A stretch of 64,000 nt of DNA from a virus. A model generated the notes under the pieces. It did no database searches. It saw nothing but the letters and a program-made list of their open reading frames with translations, and was not told the origin of the DNA. Each line of letters opens with the position of its first letter. Position 1 is the stretch's first letter. Positions 9,101 to 17,267 of this stretch are shown here, in pieces. The position numbers and the translations under genes were made by a program. The DNA is taken from IMG/VR virus record IMGVR_UViG_3300027861_000012, positions 113,657 through 177,656 of that record; one strand, 5' to 3'.

Positions 9101-10474
9101 CATATTGATTGCAAAGCGTTTGGCATTATCCCCAGCCAAACCTAAAACACCCGCCACGGCCCGTACACGATTGAAGAACTCAGACATCTGTTGTGTGCTG
9201 CCATTAGCCTCTTTGCTTAATTCTGCAAGCAACCCCCTGAGCCCACCAAACATTCTCAATGCTTCTTGTGCATTCTCGACGCCCCAACGTTCTTGGAATA
9301 TCTTTGTCAATTCCGTTGAGGGTTTCAACAGCTTGATCATGATAGCACGTAACTGGGTGACGGCAGTATCAGCTTTCACACCCGTAACGGTCATGGTTGC
9401 TAGAGCAGCCGACATCTCCTCAATACTTCCCCCCATCTGTGAGTACAGCGGGGCAATACGACCAAGAATGTTAGCGAGTTCACTAGCACGCAAACGACCT
9501 TGTTTGATCGTTGTGAACAAAATGCCAGAAACACGTTCGGCATGATCGGCCGACAACCCAAACCCATTGAGAGCGGCTGTCAGAAGGGCAACTGCATCGG
9601 CTGTAGAGGTATTGGTTGCTACGGCTAACTTGTTGGCTTGGATAAATGCATGGAGTGACTCTTCGGCATTACCAACCTGGTTTGAGATTGTTTGGTATAA
9701 ACCTTCAGCCACATCGGCTGCCGGGCGACCAAATTCTTTGGCAATCTTGATTACCTCAGCACTGATGTTTTGCAACCCGCCCAGTTGGCCTTCAGCAATG
9801 GTGCCGATTTCAGCAATACGCAAGCCAAACTCAATAGCATCGCTGATGGCCTGCCGCAATGCGGCTCTAATCAGAGAGAGTGCGCGCACAATGGCTTGAG
9901 TTGCAACTACACGAACCATTGTTTGCCATGAAACTGTGAAGGTCCCAATGCCCTTGGTCATGCTTTTACTGGCAGCATTCACGGTGTTGGCAGCCGTTTG
10001 CATCTTGTTGGCCATCATTCGATTCTGGCCACTCAGATTCGTTGCAGATTTAGTCCAGGCAGCATCCACTGACTTCAATGACATCTTTGTTTTTTGGGCA
10101 TACTCAGACGCTGCCATCACGGCGTTTTGATAAGCACGCTTTTGTTTGCGAGTGGCCGACTCTGTCGCTTCGCCTACATGCTTTCGCACGGCCATTTCGT
10201 ATTCACGGAGGGTGGGCAACGCCTTTTTCAATTCATCAGCAGCCGCCTTGGCTCCAGTACCACCGCCTGCACCTTTTGCGCCTCCGAAAGTGATCCCACC
10301 GGCCACAGACTTCAAGGCATTCATCTTGCGAGTGACATCATTGACATACCGCGATATGTTGGCTTTGTTTGTTGCCAAAGCTTTGTCAAATGAGTCAAAG
10401 GCTGTATTGACGGAACTGATAGCCGCGAGGGCATCGCTCACATCAAAGCCAAGTTTTTGGTTGATTTCAGACAT
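6158..10474 (-). CDS. Tail tape measure protein
   Basis: This 1438-residue protein is the longest gene in the window and fixes tail length. The N-terminal third has the TP901-like arrangement: a conserved segment around AIEFGLRIAEIGTIAEG, then NQVGNAEESLHAF and several ALxxM motifs. Next come Ala/Val-rich hydrophobic segments at about residues 535-625 that are likely membrane-inserting. The following 500 residues are charged, heptad-like coiled coil rich in Lys and Glu. The C-terminus has Gly-rich turns around SKGGMISYFANGG, as in other tape measures. Its start overlaps the upstream stop as TAATG. Two plus-strand open frames lying antisense to the Ala-rich part are artefacts of codon bias. 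Confidence 0.93.
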   Translation of the reverse strand: MSEINQKLGFDVSDALAAISSVNTAFDSFDKALATNKANISRYVNDVTRKMNALKSVAGGITFGGAKGAGGGTGAKAAADELKKALPTLREYEMAVRKHVGEATESATRKQKRAYQNAVMAASEYAQKTKMSLKSVDAAWTKSATNLSGQNRMMANKMQTAANTVNAASKSMTKGIGTFTVSWQTMVRVVATQAIVRALSLIRAALRQAISDAIEFGLRIAEIGTIAEGQLGGLQNISAEVIKIAKEFGRPAADVAEGLYQTISNQVGNAEESLHAFIQANKLAVATNTSTADAVALLTAALNGFGLSADHAERVSGILFTTIKQGRLRASELANILGRIAPLYSQMGGSIEEMSAALATMTVTGVKADTAVTQLRAIMIKLLKPSTELTKIFQERWGVENAQEALRMFGGLRGLLAELSKEANGSTQQMSEFFNRVRAVAGVLGLAGDNAKRFAINMEKILAEQAIEDPFMSVMATDAKKAETAMNNLRTAMMELGQELLPLFTTLTQGLATIADNADAIKNALKGVVLVANILVAAKLGIMVAGWATASTTIAGASAVTATAAGATAASTAATVGPAAAVAASSATTAVAATTTATAGAAILAVLGPIAIGLGIGVFLGLQIADSFESSAQAARRLRKEVNDLIEKEMEAVRKKAAEIAEEWAKGLKAMTAAGIKAFSTLQKVQNNTAEDYKIDNKLRADSADHMLDRYVNAWKKAVDHIDQMERQSQAKRQKALTVSGSKVMDQAKKATDLRIKLDKKVEDLREKHSEKRHELARQAATTSANWDIAIGQERFNQSISRLKDGVYKANKILKNAQQLADPRGGTAESKKASLDLAAAEARRAMSMAQSAGSMWTANKAGKTLLNIMEQQKDLDMAAEAEKRAKFEEKAAAESQKLIDANNAAMEKQTAAFVKAVKSLREVFKEPVKMNYDETYQKLQKAIKLADVVRKGFAATEDGVAKTSAQKATDLEAARTALKGLITLSKSVDIGFDTIEGFQSSLDQFADKYAVSINAELNADEAQFKTNIEAAFREVPAEMRTMVDEIFAALGKEPIKWDPANFLNQYKDALTQIEAEYEGSGKKFIGIQAGITGKTKVAIGEMGKFYDSLDKEMGKLEKNTGNTSPAINAIIEKLSQSKSQYTSIQKQAEEKPIEFWSKEGKDQIRVYKENLKELLDMVSEWRTAVKDATGSDTPSLYVPTGPSMFDFETVPLDKIITDLTSAYDGFNAIFQNLTKLNENNDVEKWATVETNMEKIQTYSTTAKAKWKLAADSGGVFKTAMVDSTKPMTTVATQSVTLAGGMERGETAAEGFHNWMEKASRLQQPDIPTPGAATVNQSKGGMISYFANGGFARKGTDTVPAMLSPGEYVVNARSTRKFYSQLVAMNSGRQPIYRSEGGPVTNVGDINISVTGGTTDRESARNIVTRVRRELRRRSSTLG

Positions 10475-10977
10475 TAGATTCGTTTCGTTACAAGTTGCTT
10501 CATCGGATTAGGGAGGTGAACGCTCTCAGAAAAGAATCGAAAAAGAGTTTGGCCCGCGTTCTGAAAATGATACGGACCTGGCTTGCGAAGTCTGGAGAAA
10601 ACTGTGGGGTCACCTTCAGCGTTGGCATCATGTAACTCGTTGTATACCAAGTGGGCCAAATTAGTTGAATACTTGAAGTAGTATTTCCCGCTAGCAGCAT
10701 CAGCAACAAGAATCCCGGTACTTGATCCTGTGGCCTCAGTTCGTCCACTCCTGTTAAAAGAGGACGCAGTTGCGATGGGCCAGGCCATACCAACCTCGCG
10801 TGCTAGTTCAGAAAATGTCCTACGGGAAGCTCCACTCCATACTGGTATGATCGCGGCTGCGGAGTGCAGCCATAGTTTTGCCGCATCCTTGATAGCCCCT
10901 GAAAAATACTGATGCAATACAGATCGGTACTTGGCCATGTCGATTCTTATCGATTTGTATTGAACATCAGCTTTCAT
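10474..10977 (-). CDS. HK97 gp10-like tail completion/neck protein
   Basis: This is a 167-residue protein. The pattern AAIIPVWSGASRRTFSE near residue 42 matches the Val-Pro-x-x-Ser/Thr-Gly-x-x-Arg signature of gp10-type head-tail or tail completion proteins. A Tyr-containing segment LAHLVYNELHD follows. Its ATG overlaps the TGA of the frameshift product of the tail chaperone gene. Placing such a gene between chaperone and tape measure is unusual; in lambda- and HK97-like phages these two are adjacent. Confidence 0.6.
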   Translation of the reverse strand: MKADVQYKSIRIDMAKYRSVLHQYFSGAIKDAAKLWLHSAAAIIPVWSGASRRTFSELAREVGMAWPIATASSFNRSGRTEATGSSTGILVADAASGKYYFKYSTNLAHLVYNELHDANAEGDPTVFSRLRKPGPYHFQNAGQTLFRFFSESVHLPNPMKQLVTKRI

Positions 10978-11180
10978 TTTACACCGATTCCGGCCGTGGC
11001 TTTCACGATTTCCATTTCTTCGTGCTCCATCACTTGATCAAATGCTAGCATCCGTGCTTGTGTCCAGACATCAATGTCGTCCCAGTCGGCCTTTATGCCA
11101 GAAGGTTTTACTCCGAAGCGGGCACAGGCTCTCCAGATGGCGTACTCTCCGGTTCTTCCTGGTGGCCAGAGGTGGCTTTT
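10974..11180 (-). CDS. Tail assembly chaperone frameshift extension (gpGT-type)
   Basis: The frame -1 relative to the 11108-11638 gene is open from 11282 to a TGA at 10974. After the end of the upstream gene it encodes EYAIWRACARFGVKPSGIKA and then DWDDIDVWTQARMLAFDQ, which reads like a real T-domain and has no start codon of its own. The pattern is that of the gpG/gpGT programmed -1 frameshift conserved in long-tailed phages. The best slip point I can find is the GCA AAA GCC stretch at 11174-11182, where a Lys codon is preceded by an A. No classical heptamer is evident, so the exact site is uncertain. Confidence 0.6.
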   Translation of the reverse strand, partial: KSHLWPPGRTGEYAIWRACARFGVKPSGIKADWDDIDVWTQARMLAFDQVMEHEEMEIVKATAGIGVK

Positions 11181-11638
11181 GCTTGTTCCTCCAGCCCACG
11201 TACAAAAGTTGCCCGCGCCTCTTTCAGCATGTCTTCGTCCAACGCATTGGCTCGCATCACTGTCTGGATGATCCGGTTGACCTCAATTTGTGTCAAACCA
11301 GCTTCCTTGAGTTCAGCTTGCCAGTGTCGCCAGGTTTTGGGGTTGTCGATATCAACTTTTGCCCACTCAACTTCGCTGGGCTCCAGTGATATGATCACCA
11401 TGTAAGCCAACCGTTGTTCACTGTGGTGCTCCATCATCTTCTTGAAGTTGTCATCGTCCTTGTTCGGAACAAACCCGTCCTTTGTCAGCCTACCGGGTGG
11501 CTTTGGTTCAGGGCAGATTTTCTCGAATGGGTCCATGTCCGCCACGGCTCGTGCGCGGAATACAACTTGATCTTCGCCTCGTGGCAGGACCAGCAATTCC
11601 TCATGTGGCCCACTGATTTCTTTTCCACCGATTTTCAT
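11108..11638 (-). CDS. Tail assembly chaperone (gpG-type)
   Basis: This 176-residue acidic protein has a conserved-looking core (residues about 10-140) and a Glu/Pro/Ser-rich tail that ends in PVPASE. It sits between the tail tube gene and the tape measure, where phages encode the chaperone that coats the tape measure during tail assembly. A ribosome binding site GAGG precedes the ATG. Part of translation is expected to shift by -1 near its end to add the 10974-11180 domain. Confidence 0.75.
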   Translation of the reverse strand: MKIGGKEISGPHEELLVLPRGEDQVVFRARAVADMDPFEKICPEPKPPGRLTKDGFVPNKDDDNFKKMMEHHSEQRLAYMVIISLEPSEVEWAKVDIDNPKTWRHWQAELKEAGLTQIEVNRIIQTVMRANALDEDMLKEARATFVRGLEEQAKATSGHQEEPESTPSGEPVPASE

Positions 11639-11654
11639 GATTTTACCTCGCTAA

Positions 11655-11699
11655 AGGAAAGAGAAAGTAAGTGAGGTAGGTCGGTCCTACCCCACTTAC
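11655..11699 (-). terminator. Rho-independent terminator after the tail tube gene
   Basis: The minus-strand stem GTAAGTGgGGTAGG/CCTACCtCACTTAC has a short loop and is followed by TTTCTCTTTCC. It should cut transcription after the tube gene, leaving lower read-through into the chaperone gene. Confidence 0.85.
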
Positions 11700-11707
11700 A
11701 GGATTGA

Positions 11708-12445
11708 TTACTGGTCTTGTCGGCTGTGATCAGCTTCCGTGATGTTACAGCGTCCACCAGTTGAAATTGTCGCGTCACCCAGATTGAATTCCAGCGACTC
11801 ATATCGGAAGTCCGACAAAGTGGTAACTTCCGTCTGGGCCCCACCGCACGGCGGGATATGCTCAACTTCCATGTCCAACGCAAACGGTTCGCAGGGGTCA
11901 GCCGCAGCCGAGACCCATTCCGCAGCACCGTTCTTACGCTTGAGGGCATCCACAGGCGTAATAGCTTCGTTTGTGCCGGATGTGACAAACTCATACACAA
12001 AGTCCAGGCTCACGTCTACCGGTTGCTCGTCGCCTTCTCGTACAGTGTCAAGCGACCCGCGATCCAGCAGGTATTCGTATTCCTTGGCTTCAGTGTAGGT
12101 CAAGTTGCCATCACCGATCTTGATCTCAATTTGCTGTGGCATGAAGGTCAACACAGCATCATCGACGGGGGCGGTACCCCAGGCCGGGGTGAAATCAACA
12201 CTGGTTGTCGGGCTCGCACTGGCAGGGGTCCGTGCTGTGACCGTATAGACTTGGTCAGCGGCAGCACCGACACAAGTGAAACGGGCACCAACAGGAATCA
12301 TTTCGGTGTCAGCAGAGTTCAACACCAATGAGTCAACACCAACTGTGGTGTCCAAAATATCCGGGGTGGGCTCATTCAGCGCACCCGAACCGCTGAGTCC
12401 ATCCTTCAGCCGGATGGTGGCATCGCGTAGTTCGATTCGTGCCAT
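11708..12445 (-). CDS. Major tail tube protein
   Basis: This is a 245-residue protein starting MARIELRDATIRLKDG, the usual opening of siphovirus tube proteins. It carries beta-rich repeats and an IEIKIGDGNLTYTEAKEYEY strand. Its place upstream of the chaperone and tape measure, a strong terminator immediately behind it and a good start context all fit an abundant virion protein that polymerises into the tail tube. Residues 40-100 (VLNSADTEMIPVGARFTCVG...) may be an inserted Ig-like or extra beta domain. Confidence 0.85.
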   Translation of the reverse strand: MARIELRDATIRLKDGLSGSGALNEPTPDILDTTVGVDSLVLNSADTEMIPVGARFTCVGAAADQVYTVTARTPASASPTTSVDFTPAWGTAPVDDAVLTFMPQQIEIKIGDGNLTYTEAKEYEYLLDRGSLDTVREGDEQPVDVSLDFVYEFVTSGTNEAITPVDALKRKNGAAEWVSAAADPCEPFALDMEVEHIPPCGGAQTEVTTLSDFRYESLEFNLGDATISTGGRCNITEADHSRQDQ

Positions 12446-12527
12446 TGTGGTTATCTCCTAATCAAAAGGAACCGGTTCTAATTCAGGTGTGTACATCACC
12501 TATAGGCTTCTCGGAACACTCCGAGTA

Positions 12528-13019
12528 TCAAGCCTCAACTTGGAGGTCCATGTAAAACATGGCATCGACAGCAATCTGTCGAAGTTCTTCAGTACGTCCA
12601 ATCTGGCCAAATTGCCAGACTTTAACACTGTCTCCTTTATTGCTGCGGGGCACCAAGCACCCCAGCAATGTTTTGTCATCTTCAGGGCCGTTTCCGGAAC
12701 GAAACACTTCAATCTCTTCACCAAGAGCAACTTGAAATTCTCCGGCCCAACGATCTGGGTCAAACATATTTTTGTTGCCCGTCATATTGAACGTAAGCAG
12801 GATATTGACCCCGACTGTCAGTTCGTACATACGCGGGCTTTGTTCTTTCGCCCATGGCCCATTCAAACGGAATTCTGCTCGATCATTCTCCATAATCTCC
12901 GGAGTACGCATATCGATTCCTTCAATCAGAATCGGAAGCGATAAACCTTGAGCCACTTGTCTGCAATACTTTGCAGCAGAACTCAGAATCCATCGTGGCC
13001 AATTAGGGTTGGATGCCAT
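12528..13019 (-). CDS. Putative tail terminator protein
   Basis: This is a 163-residue protein in the slot between the head-closure candidate and the tube gene, where siphoviruses encode the tail terminator. The sequence has mixed alpha/beta character with RAEFRLNGPWAKEQS and LTVGVNILLTFNMTG strands. Its ATG overlaps the stop of 13019-13531. The role is assigned mainly from position. Confidence 0.55.
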   Translation of the reverse strand: MASNPNWPRWILSSAAKYCRQVAQGLSLPILIEGIDMRTPEIMENDRAEFRLNGPWAKEQSPRMYELTVGVNILLTFNMTGNKNMFDPDRWAGEFQVALGEEIEVFRSGNGPEDDKTLLGCLVPRSNKGDSVKVWQFGQIGRTEELRQIAVDAMFYMDLQVEA

Positions 13020-13531
13020 CAGCTTTGCTCACTTACACCATTGAGATCAAGGTAACTGTCCGTTACCAGTGGGAAGATTTGTTCGTGTGTGCTGCCGTAT
13101 GTCCGCTTGCCTGTAATCATCCATGCTCCACCCAGATCAAATTCCTCAATCTGCTTGATCTCGTACCGGTGGCCCTTGTAAACGATCCAGTCATCTTCCC
13201 GTATGTCAGTGTCACCAACTTCAGGGATGTCGCGTTGATCAATGATGAACACTCGTGCTGCGCTGTCAAAGCTACCACCATAGACCATGGATTTGTTGGC
13301 CGAGATTTGAGAGATGCTCTGAAGCACTTCTCGCATGATTTTAGCTGGTAACACAATGGCACGACGAATCGGATGAACCTCTTTGGGTACAACTTTGAGT
13401 CCAGTATCCAGATCCGTCACGGCTTCCCCTGTGAGTCTGTATAGATCAATGGGCGCACCCCACTGACGCTTCAGTGAGTACATCACTTGGCGTCCGAATC
13501 GATCAATCTGTGCGTTGGGTCGTTGTGTCAT
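13019..13531 (-). CDS. Putative head-closure (stopper) protein
   Basis: This is a 170-residue protein with RFGRQVMYSLKRQWGAPIDL and a C-terminal small beta domain, DDWIVYKGHRYEIKQIEEF. That domain pattern is common in head-closure proteins, which plug the portal after DNA packaging. Flanked by a membrane coiled-coil gene and the tail terminator candidate; the starts and stops of all three overlap by a few bases. Confidence 0.55.
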   Translation of the reverse strand: MTQRPNAQIDRFGRQVMYSLKRQWGAPIDLYRLTGEAVTDLDTGLKVVPKEVHPIRRAIVLPAKIMREVLQSISQISANKSMVYGGSFDSAARVFIIDQRDIPEVGDTDIREDDWIVYKGHRYEIKQIEEFDLGGAWMITGKRTYGSTHEQIFPLVTDSYLDLNGVSEQS

Positions 13532-13953
13532 TTTCTTACAGTGTCGAGCTTTCGGCGGATGTCACGCAATTCGGAGTCGATGTTTACCTCAAGCTTGCTT
13601 GCAAACTTGGCCATGATGTCACAGAATCCCAGCCCGGCCTCGTGCAGAGCGATTGTGGCAAAAGGGGCATTGAGGTCACTATGCTTCTCTGCCAATTCGT
13701 GGACTTCGTCGTAGATCTTGGTGGTGAGTTCAGTCTGGGTCATTTGAACCTGCATAAGCTGGCCCTGTGTCTCGGCATTCTTTGCCATGATCCCGGCCGA
13801 CTCGTCTACGAAGCGGATGTGACGCTTACCGACTTCAGTGAGGATACCACCCTCTTTCGCAAGGAACCGCCTGAGTATCCAGGTTGCTGATAGCAAGACA
13901 AAACCAACGACTAGCCCGATGAGCCCATATTCGGTAAACAGTCCTAAGTCCAT
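13528..13953 (-). CDS. Single-span membrane coiled-coil protein
   Basis: This is a 141-residue protein with one N-terminal transmembrane helix (LIGLVVGFVLLSATWIL, residues about 11-27). A predominantly helical charged region follows. It lies inside the neck gene block, where a membrane protein is unexpected. It could be an internal virion protein ejected with the DNA, or a lysis accessory protein. No family recognised. Confidence 0.6.
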   Translation of the reverse strand: MDLGLFTEYGLIGLVVGFVLLSATWILRRFLAKEGGILTEVGKRHIRFVDESAGIMAKNAETQGQLMQVQMTQTELTTKIYDEVHELAEKHSDLNAPFATIALHEAGLGFCDIMAKFASKLEVNIDSELRDIRRKLDTVRK

Positions 13954-13964
13954 TGTGTATCTCC

Positions 13965-14630
13965 TTATTCCACACGCCTGATTCTTAGTCTACAACCACT
14001 GGCGGGATACCGCCATGCTAATGATCCTGATGTACGCTGGGCGACCACAGAAATTTCGTCTTCGTTTACAACGTCCAATGAAGATCGGCCCATCACCACG
14101 GATTGCACTTCACCCGCGTGTAATACCGTGCCACGTAAGGTTCCGGGGACGAATACCCCATTCTTTTCTAGCCACATCTCGATTCCTGATATCCCTGATC
14201 CACTGTCTGCCGCGACACTGACTTCAGCATGGATATCAATTGCCCCATCAAAATTTATGTCCACATGTGTACTGGATGGGGACAACGCCATACAACAACT
14301 CTCAATCGATGTGACATTCAGCGGACGGACTGCCATCACGCCTGTAGTATATGCGTCACTATCAGCAGTGTTATAGGCTTCAAATCGAGGTCGGGTATTG
14401 AGTCGGTCTTGAATCCAAAGTTCCAAACCTTCAACCGGAACTAGGGTCGGGGTTGTGTCATAGACTTCAAGGTCGCCATCTACCAGGGCGGTTTCGATAT
14501 CGAGTGACAAGCGAATCCGATGCAGATCATCGGGCTCATCAAGATCGAGGGCCTCAGCAATGGCAAGCACGACCCCGAAATCAGGGACATCAAGAGCCGC
14601 ACCGCTTGCATTTTTCAGGGTTCCGTACAT
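13965..14630 (-). CDS. Putative virion fibre/decoration protein
   Basis: This is a 221-residue beta-rich protein at the end of the fibre-paralog array. A GISGIEMWLEKNGVFVPG strand and a C-terminal GCRLRIRRVE resemble the C-terminal halves of the upstream paralogs in size and strand pattern. The N-terminal GWxxP-type motif of those paralogs is absent. Start overlaps the upstream TGA (TGATG). Likely a member of the same decoration or fibre assembly, but more diverged. Confidence 0.6.
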   Translation of the reverse strand: MYGTLKNASGAALDVPDFGVVLAIAEALDLDEPDDLHRIRLSLDIETALVDGDLEVYDTTPTLVPVEGLELWIQDRLNTRPRFEAYNTADSDAYTTGVMAVRPLNVTSIESCCMALSPSSTHVDINFDGAIDIHAEVSVAADSGSGISGIEMWLEKNGVFVPGTLRGTVLHAGEVQSVVMGRSSLDVVNEDEISVVAQRTSGSLAWRYPASGCRLRIRRVE

Positions 14631-15295
14631 CAGTCTTCCTCGAATTGAAACTCAACTCGTACCTTCTTGAACTTCGATTTGTCTTGTGTCCCAGTTTTGC
14701 GGTAGATCACGAGCCCATATTCATCAGCCGTTAGAGCCAGGTTCAGTGTGACATCAATTACCCGCCTGGCGTTGGTTGGCAGGGTTACCACATCATCATG
14801 GACCAAAGTCTGTGTGCCAGCCGGATCTCTGTAAATCTGGATCACATAGGTCTGGTCCGGGTCCTTCTTGTTGACGGTAAGCGACAGTGCCTTTAAGTGG
14901 CTGGACTTCATGATCTGGAAACCAGATTCCAGGTGGCTATCGGCATCCGAGCATTTGAACCAGTGCTTGAAGTGCTTCTTCACTACTCCTTTGAAAATCG
15001 CCGTGGTCTTGTAGGTTGGTTTTCCGACTCCAGTTGCTTGTCCAGGTGGTCCGACTTCCCATTCAGTTGCGATCCAAGTTCCGACCCCACCGGCTGCGAT
15101 AGATTGGCTCCCGGCATCCCGCAGTATAATGGTGCTACTGGTAAGGATAGCTATGAGTTCGCCTTCCGCTGCTTTGACCTTGTTGTAATGCACTTTGTTG
15201 GGGATTGTGACAGTATCAAAAGCAGGGATCAACCATCCAAGAGATCGGATGTTGATTTGTGCTGCTGTCAAATTTTCGATACTGCCGCGAGACAT
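14630..15295 (-). CDS. Fibre-array paralog A (221 aa)
   Basis: It starts MSRGSIENLTAAQINIRSLG and continues GWLIPAFDTVTIPN, the N-terminal module shared with the genes at 15295, 15945 and 16610. A GTWIATEWEVG linker follows, then a C-terminal beta sandwich with the YVIQIYRDPAGTQTLVHD and LTADEYGLVIYRKTG motifs. The N-terminal module probably anchors the subunit and the C-terminal sandwich is the exposed domain. Position between coat and neck genes suggests head fibres or capsid decoration. Confidence 0.7.
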   Translation of the reverse strand: MSRGSIENLTAAQINIRSLGWLIPAFDTVTIPNKVHYNKVKAAEGELIAILTSSTIILRDAGSQSIAAGGVGTWIATEWEVGPPGQATGVGKPTYKTTAIFKGVVKKHFKHWFKCSDADSHLESGFQIMKSSHLKALSLTVNKKDPDQTYVIQIYRDPAGTQTLVHDDVVTLPTNARRVIDVTLNLALTADEYGLVIYRKTGTQDKSKFKKVRVEFQFEED

Positions 15296-15945
15296 TATTG
15301 TTCCTCAACCACAAGCAAGGCAGAACCACTGGTGAAGGTGGATTCGCCGGAACCTGTCAACCGCTCGATTGCAATTCCGTACTCACCGGCATCTAGGTCA
15401 ACACCAACCAGACTATTCACCTGGAAGACACGGGTTGATCCGGCCGTGATCGTGACCTTGCCGCTCACCACGAGAGTTGGTGAGGCATCTGTTGGGTTCT
15501 CGTAGACACGGATGTCATATGTATTCGTCGGCTCGGCGGCATCCAATGCAACATAGATTCGACGAAGTGTGGAATCCATATCAATGCCAAAACCAACCGT
15601 GGTATGTGGCACACCAGATGCGTGCGAAAGGAAGAGTGACCCCATTGATGGAACCGGCGTATCAAAGAGGGCTTCAATACGATGCCCCTTGGCAATGTTC
15701 CGGTCAACGATCCATGCCTGTTTCATCCAAACACGGAATTTGTTGACAGACATGGCTGTAGCAGTCGCGTCCTGGATTTCAATGTCACTCGCCGTGATCA
15801 GTGCTTCAAGTTCGGCTTGAGCCCGATTGAATGTCTCGAAGTCTGCATCGTCTTCGATAGTAATAGTGATGTTGCCAGTAAGCCACCACCCCATTTTCTT
15901 GATGATGACATCATAGGCTCTCAGATTTTTGACATAACCTTTCAT
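15295..15945 (-). CDS. Fibre-array paralog B (216 aa)
   Basis: It starts MKGYVKNLRAYDVIIKKMGW and has the same two-module layout as its neighbours: a small N-terminal helix/strand module ending ITASDIEIQDA, then a beta sandwich with a NTYDIRVYENPTDASPTLVV segment and GEYGIAIERLTGSGESTF. It is closest by eye to the 16610-17263 copy; A and C form the other pair. The alternating B-type/A-type order suggests duplication of a two-gene unit. Confidence 0.7.
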   Translation of the reverse strand: MKGYVKNLRAYDVIIKKMGWWLTGNITITIEDDADFETFNRAQAELEALITASDIEIQDATATAMSVNKFRVWMKQAWIVDRNIAKGHRIEALFDTPVPSMGSLFLSHASGVPHTTVGFGIDMDSTLRRIYVALDAAEPTNTYDIRVYENPTDASPTLVVSGKVTITAGSTRVFQVNSLVGVDLDAGEYGIAIERLTGSGESTFTSGSALLVVEEQ

Positions 15946-16610
15946 TATGCACTTGCCTCCTCAATGACCAGGACTACACGTCCCTTGCGGAATTTCGATG
16001 AGCCGGTACCGCCCGCTGTCTTATACAAGAACAACCCGTATTCCCCGGCTGGGAGCGAGTCACTCAGCCCGGTCACAGTGAATTGCCTACCGGCACTTGG
16101 GGTGATGGAAAGTTTCCCGCTGATGAACACCGTAGGAGACCCTGTAGGATCTGAGTAGATGCGGAGGTCATAGGTCTCACTGTCTTCTTCCACATTGATG
16201 ACGATTGACATCGACTTCAAAATGGAGTTCTTGGAGACAATGAAGCCAACCTCTGTATGTGGTACTTCACCACCAAGGGCCACAATGCCCGATCCGCCAG
16301 TGACCCTACCCTTCAAGACGACATCAATCGTCAGTTGGTTTACGCCCTGGCCGCTGGTGCCTGGTCCGACTTCCCATTCGTCGGCGATCCAAGTATCAAT
16401 ATCATCGGATGCAACAACTGCTGCTCCGGCATTTTTGAGTTCGACCGTCTCCGCAGTAATAAGGGCCTTGAGTTCCTTTTCTGCGTTCTTTACGGCCGCA
16501 TATTTAATCTCGTCGGGAATGTCTACTGTAGCTAGACCTGGGATCAACCATCCCAACTTCCTGATATTGATTTGTCCAGCACCTTTGTTTTCAATCGTTC
16601 CGCGTGCCAT
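15945..16610 (-). CDS. Fibre-array paralog C (221 aa)
   Basis: It starts MARGTIENKGAGQINIRKLG with GWLIPGLATVDIPD and is nearly collinear with the 14630-15295 copy. The C-terminal sandwich carries ETYDLRIYSDPTGSPTVFIS and PAGEYGLFLYKTAGGTGSSK. Start overlaps the preceding stop. Probably forms mixed oligomers with the other array members. Confidence 0.7.
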   Translation of the reverse strand: MARGTIENKGAGQINIRKLGWLIPGLATVDIPDEIKYAAVKNAEKELKALITAETVELKNAGAAVVASDDIDTWIADEWEVGPGTSGQGVNQLTIDVVLKGRVTGGSGIVALGGEVPHTEVGFIVSKNSILKSMSIVINVEEDSETYDLRIYSDPTGSPTVFISGKLSITPSAGRQFTVTGLSDSLPAGEYGLFLYKTAGGTGSSKFRKGRVVLVIEEASA

Positions 16611-17263
16611 TATTGCTCCTCAAGTACAAGTATTACGGTGCCGTGTATGAATGCTGACTGTCCGGTTCCGGCTGTTCTCTCGATAATGATGCCATATTCT
16701 CCTGTCCCCACCTCAACGTCCGCCAAGTCTAATACCTGAAACAGTCGTGTTGATCCGGGGGTAATTGACAACTTTCCGCCTACTGTCAGTGCTGGTGAGT
16801 TTGTTGTTGGGTTCGAGTAGATCCGGATGTCATAGGTGTTTGTTGGTTCCGCTGTGTTTAGGCTAACAAAAATCTCTTTCAACCGCGAGGCAACCGGAAC
16901 TACGAATCCAGTATCCGAGTGTGGCAGCCCCAATGGGTGTGACAGGAAAAGTGTCCCCGTACCCGGAACCGGTGCTTCAAAGGTCGCATGTATCCTGTAG
17001 GTTGGAAGTGGTAGTGCTCGCTCGTCAGCCCAGTTGACTCGTATCCATTCATGCAGTTCGCTCGCCGCTAGAACTGTGTCACTGGCATCTAAAACTTGAA
17101 TGTCTCCGGCAACGATTTTGTCATACAACTCTTGTTCAGCAGATTCGATGGCTCGGAAATCGAAAGCATCATCAATCGTTGTTTCACTCAGGGCAGGCAT
17201 TCTCCAGCCCAACCAACGAATTACGATCCAATAGTTTCTGAGACTTTTGATCTTTCCCTTCAT
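16610..17263 (-). CDS. Fibre-array paralog D (217 aa)
   Basis: It starts MKGKIKSLRNYWIVIRWLGW, the same module as paralog B. The sandwich part has NTYDIRIYSNPTTNSPALTV and GEYGIIIERTAGTGQSAFIH. It is separated from the next gene by only four bases. Confidence 0.7.
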   Translation of the reverse strand: MKGKIKSLRNYWIVIRWLGWRMPALSETTIDDAFDFRAIESAEQELYDKIVAGDIQVLDASDTVLAASELHEWIRVNWADERALPLPTYRIHATFEAPVPGTGTLFLSHPLGLPHSDTGFVVPVASRLKEIFVSLNTAEPTNTYDIRIYSNPTTNSPALTVGGKLSITPGSTRLFQVLDLADVEVGTGEYGIIIERTAGTGQSAFIHGTVILVLEEQ

Positions 17264-17267
17264 TGGA

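Noticed and set aside
8646-9545. 299-codon plus-strand frame opposite the tape measure gene
   Set aside because: Antisense to an Ala-rich part of a clear gene; its Ala/Val-only composition mirrors the codons of the other strand.
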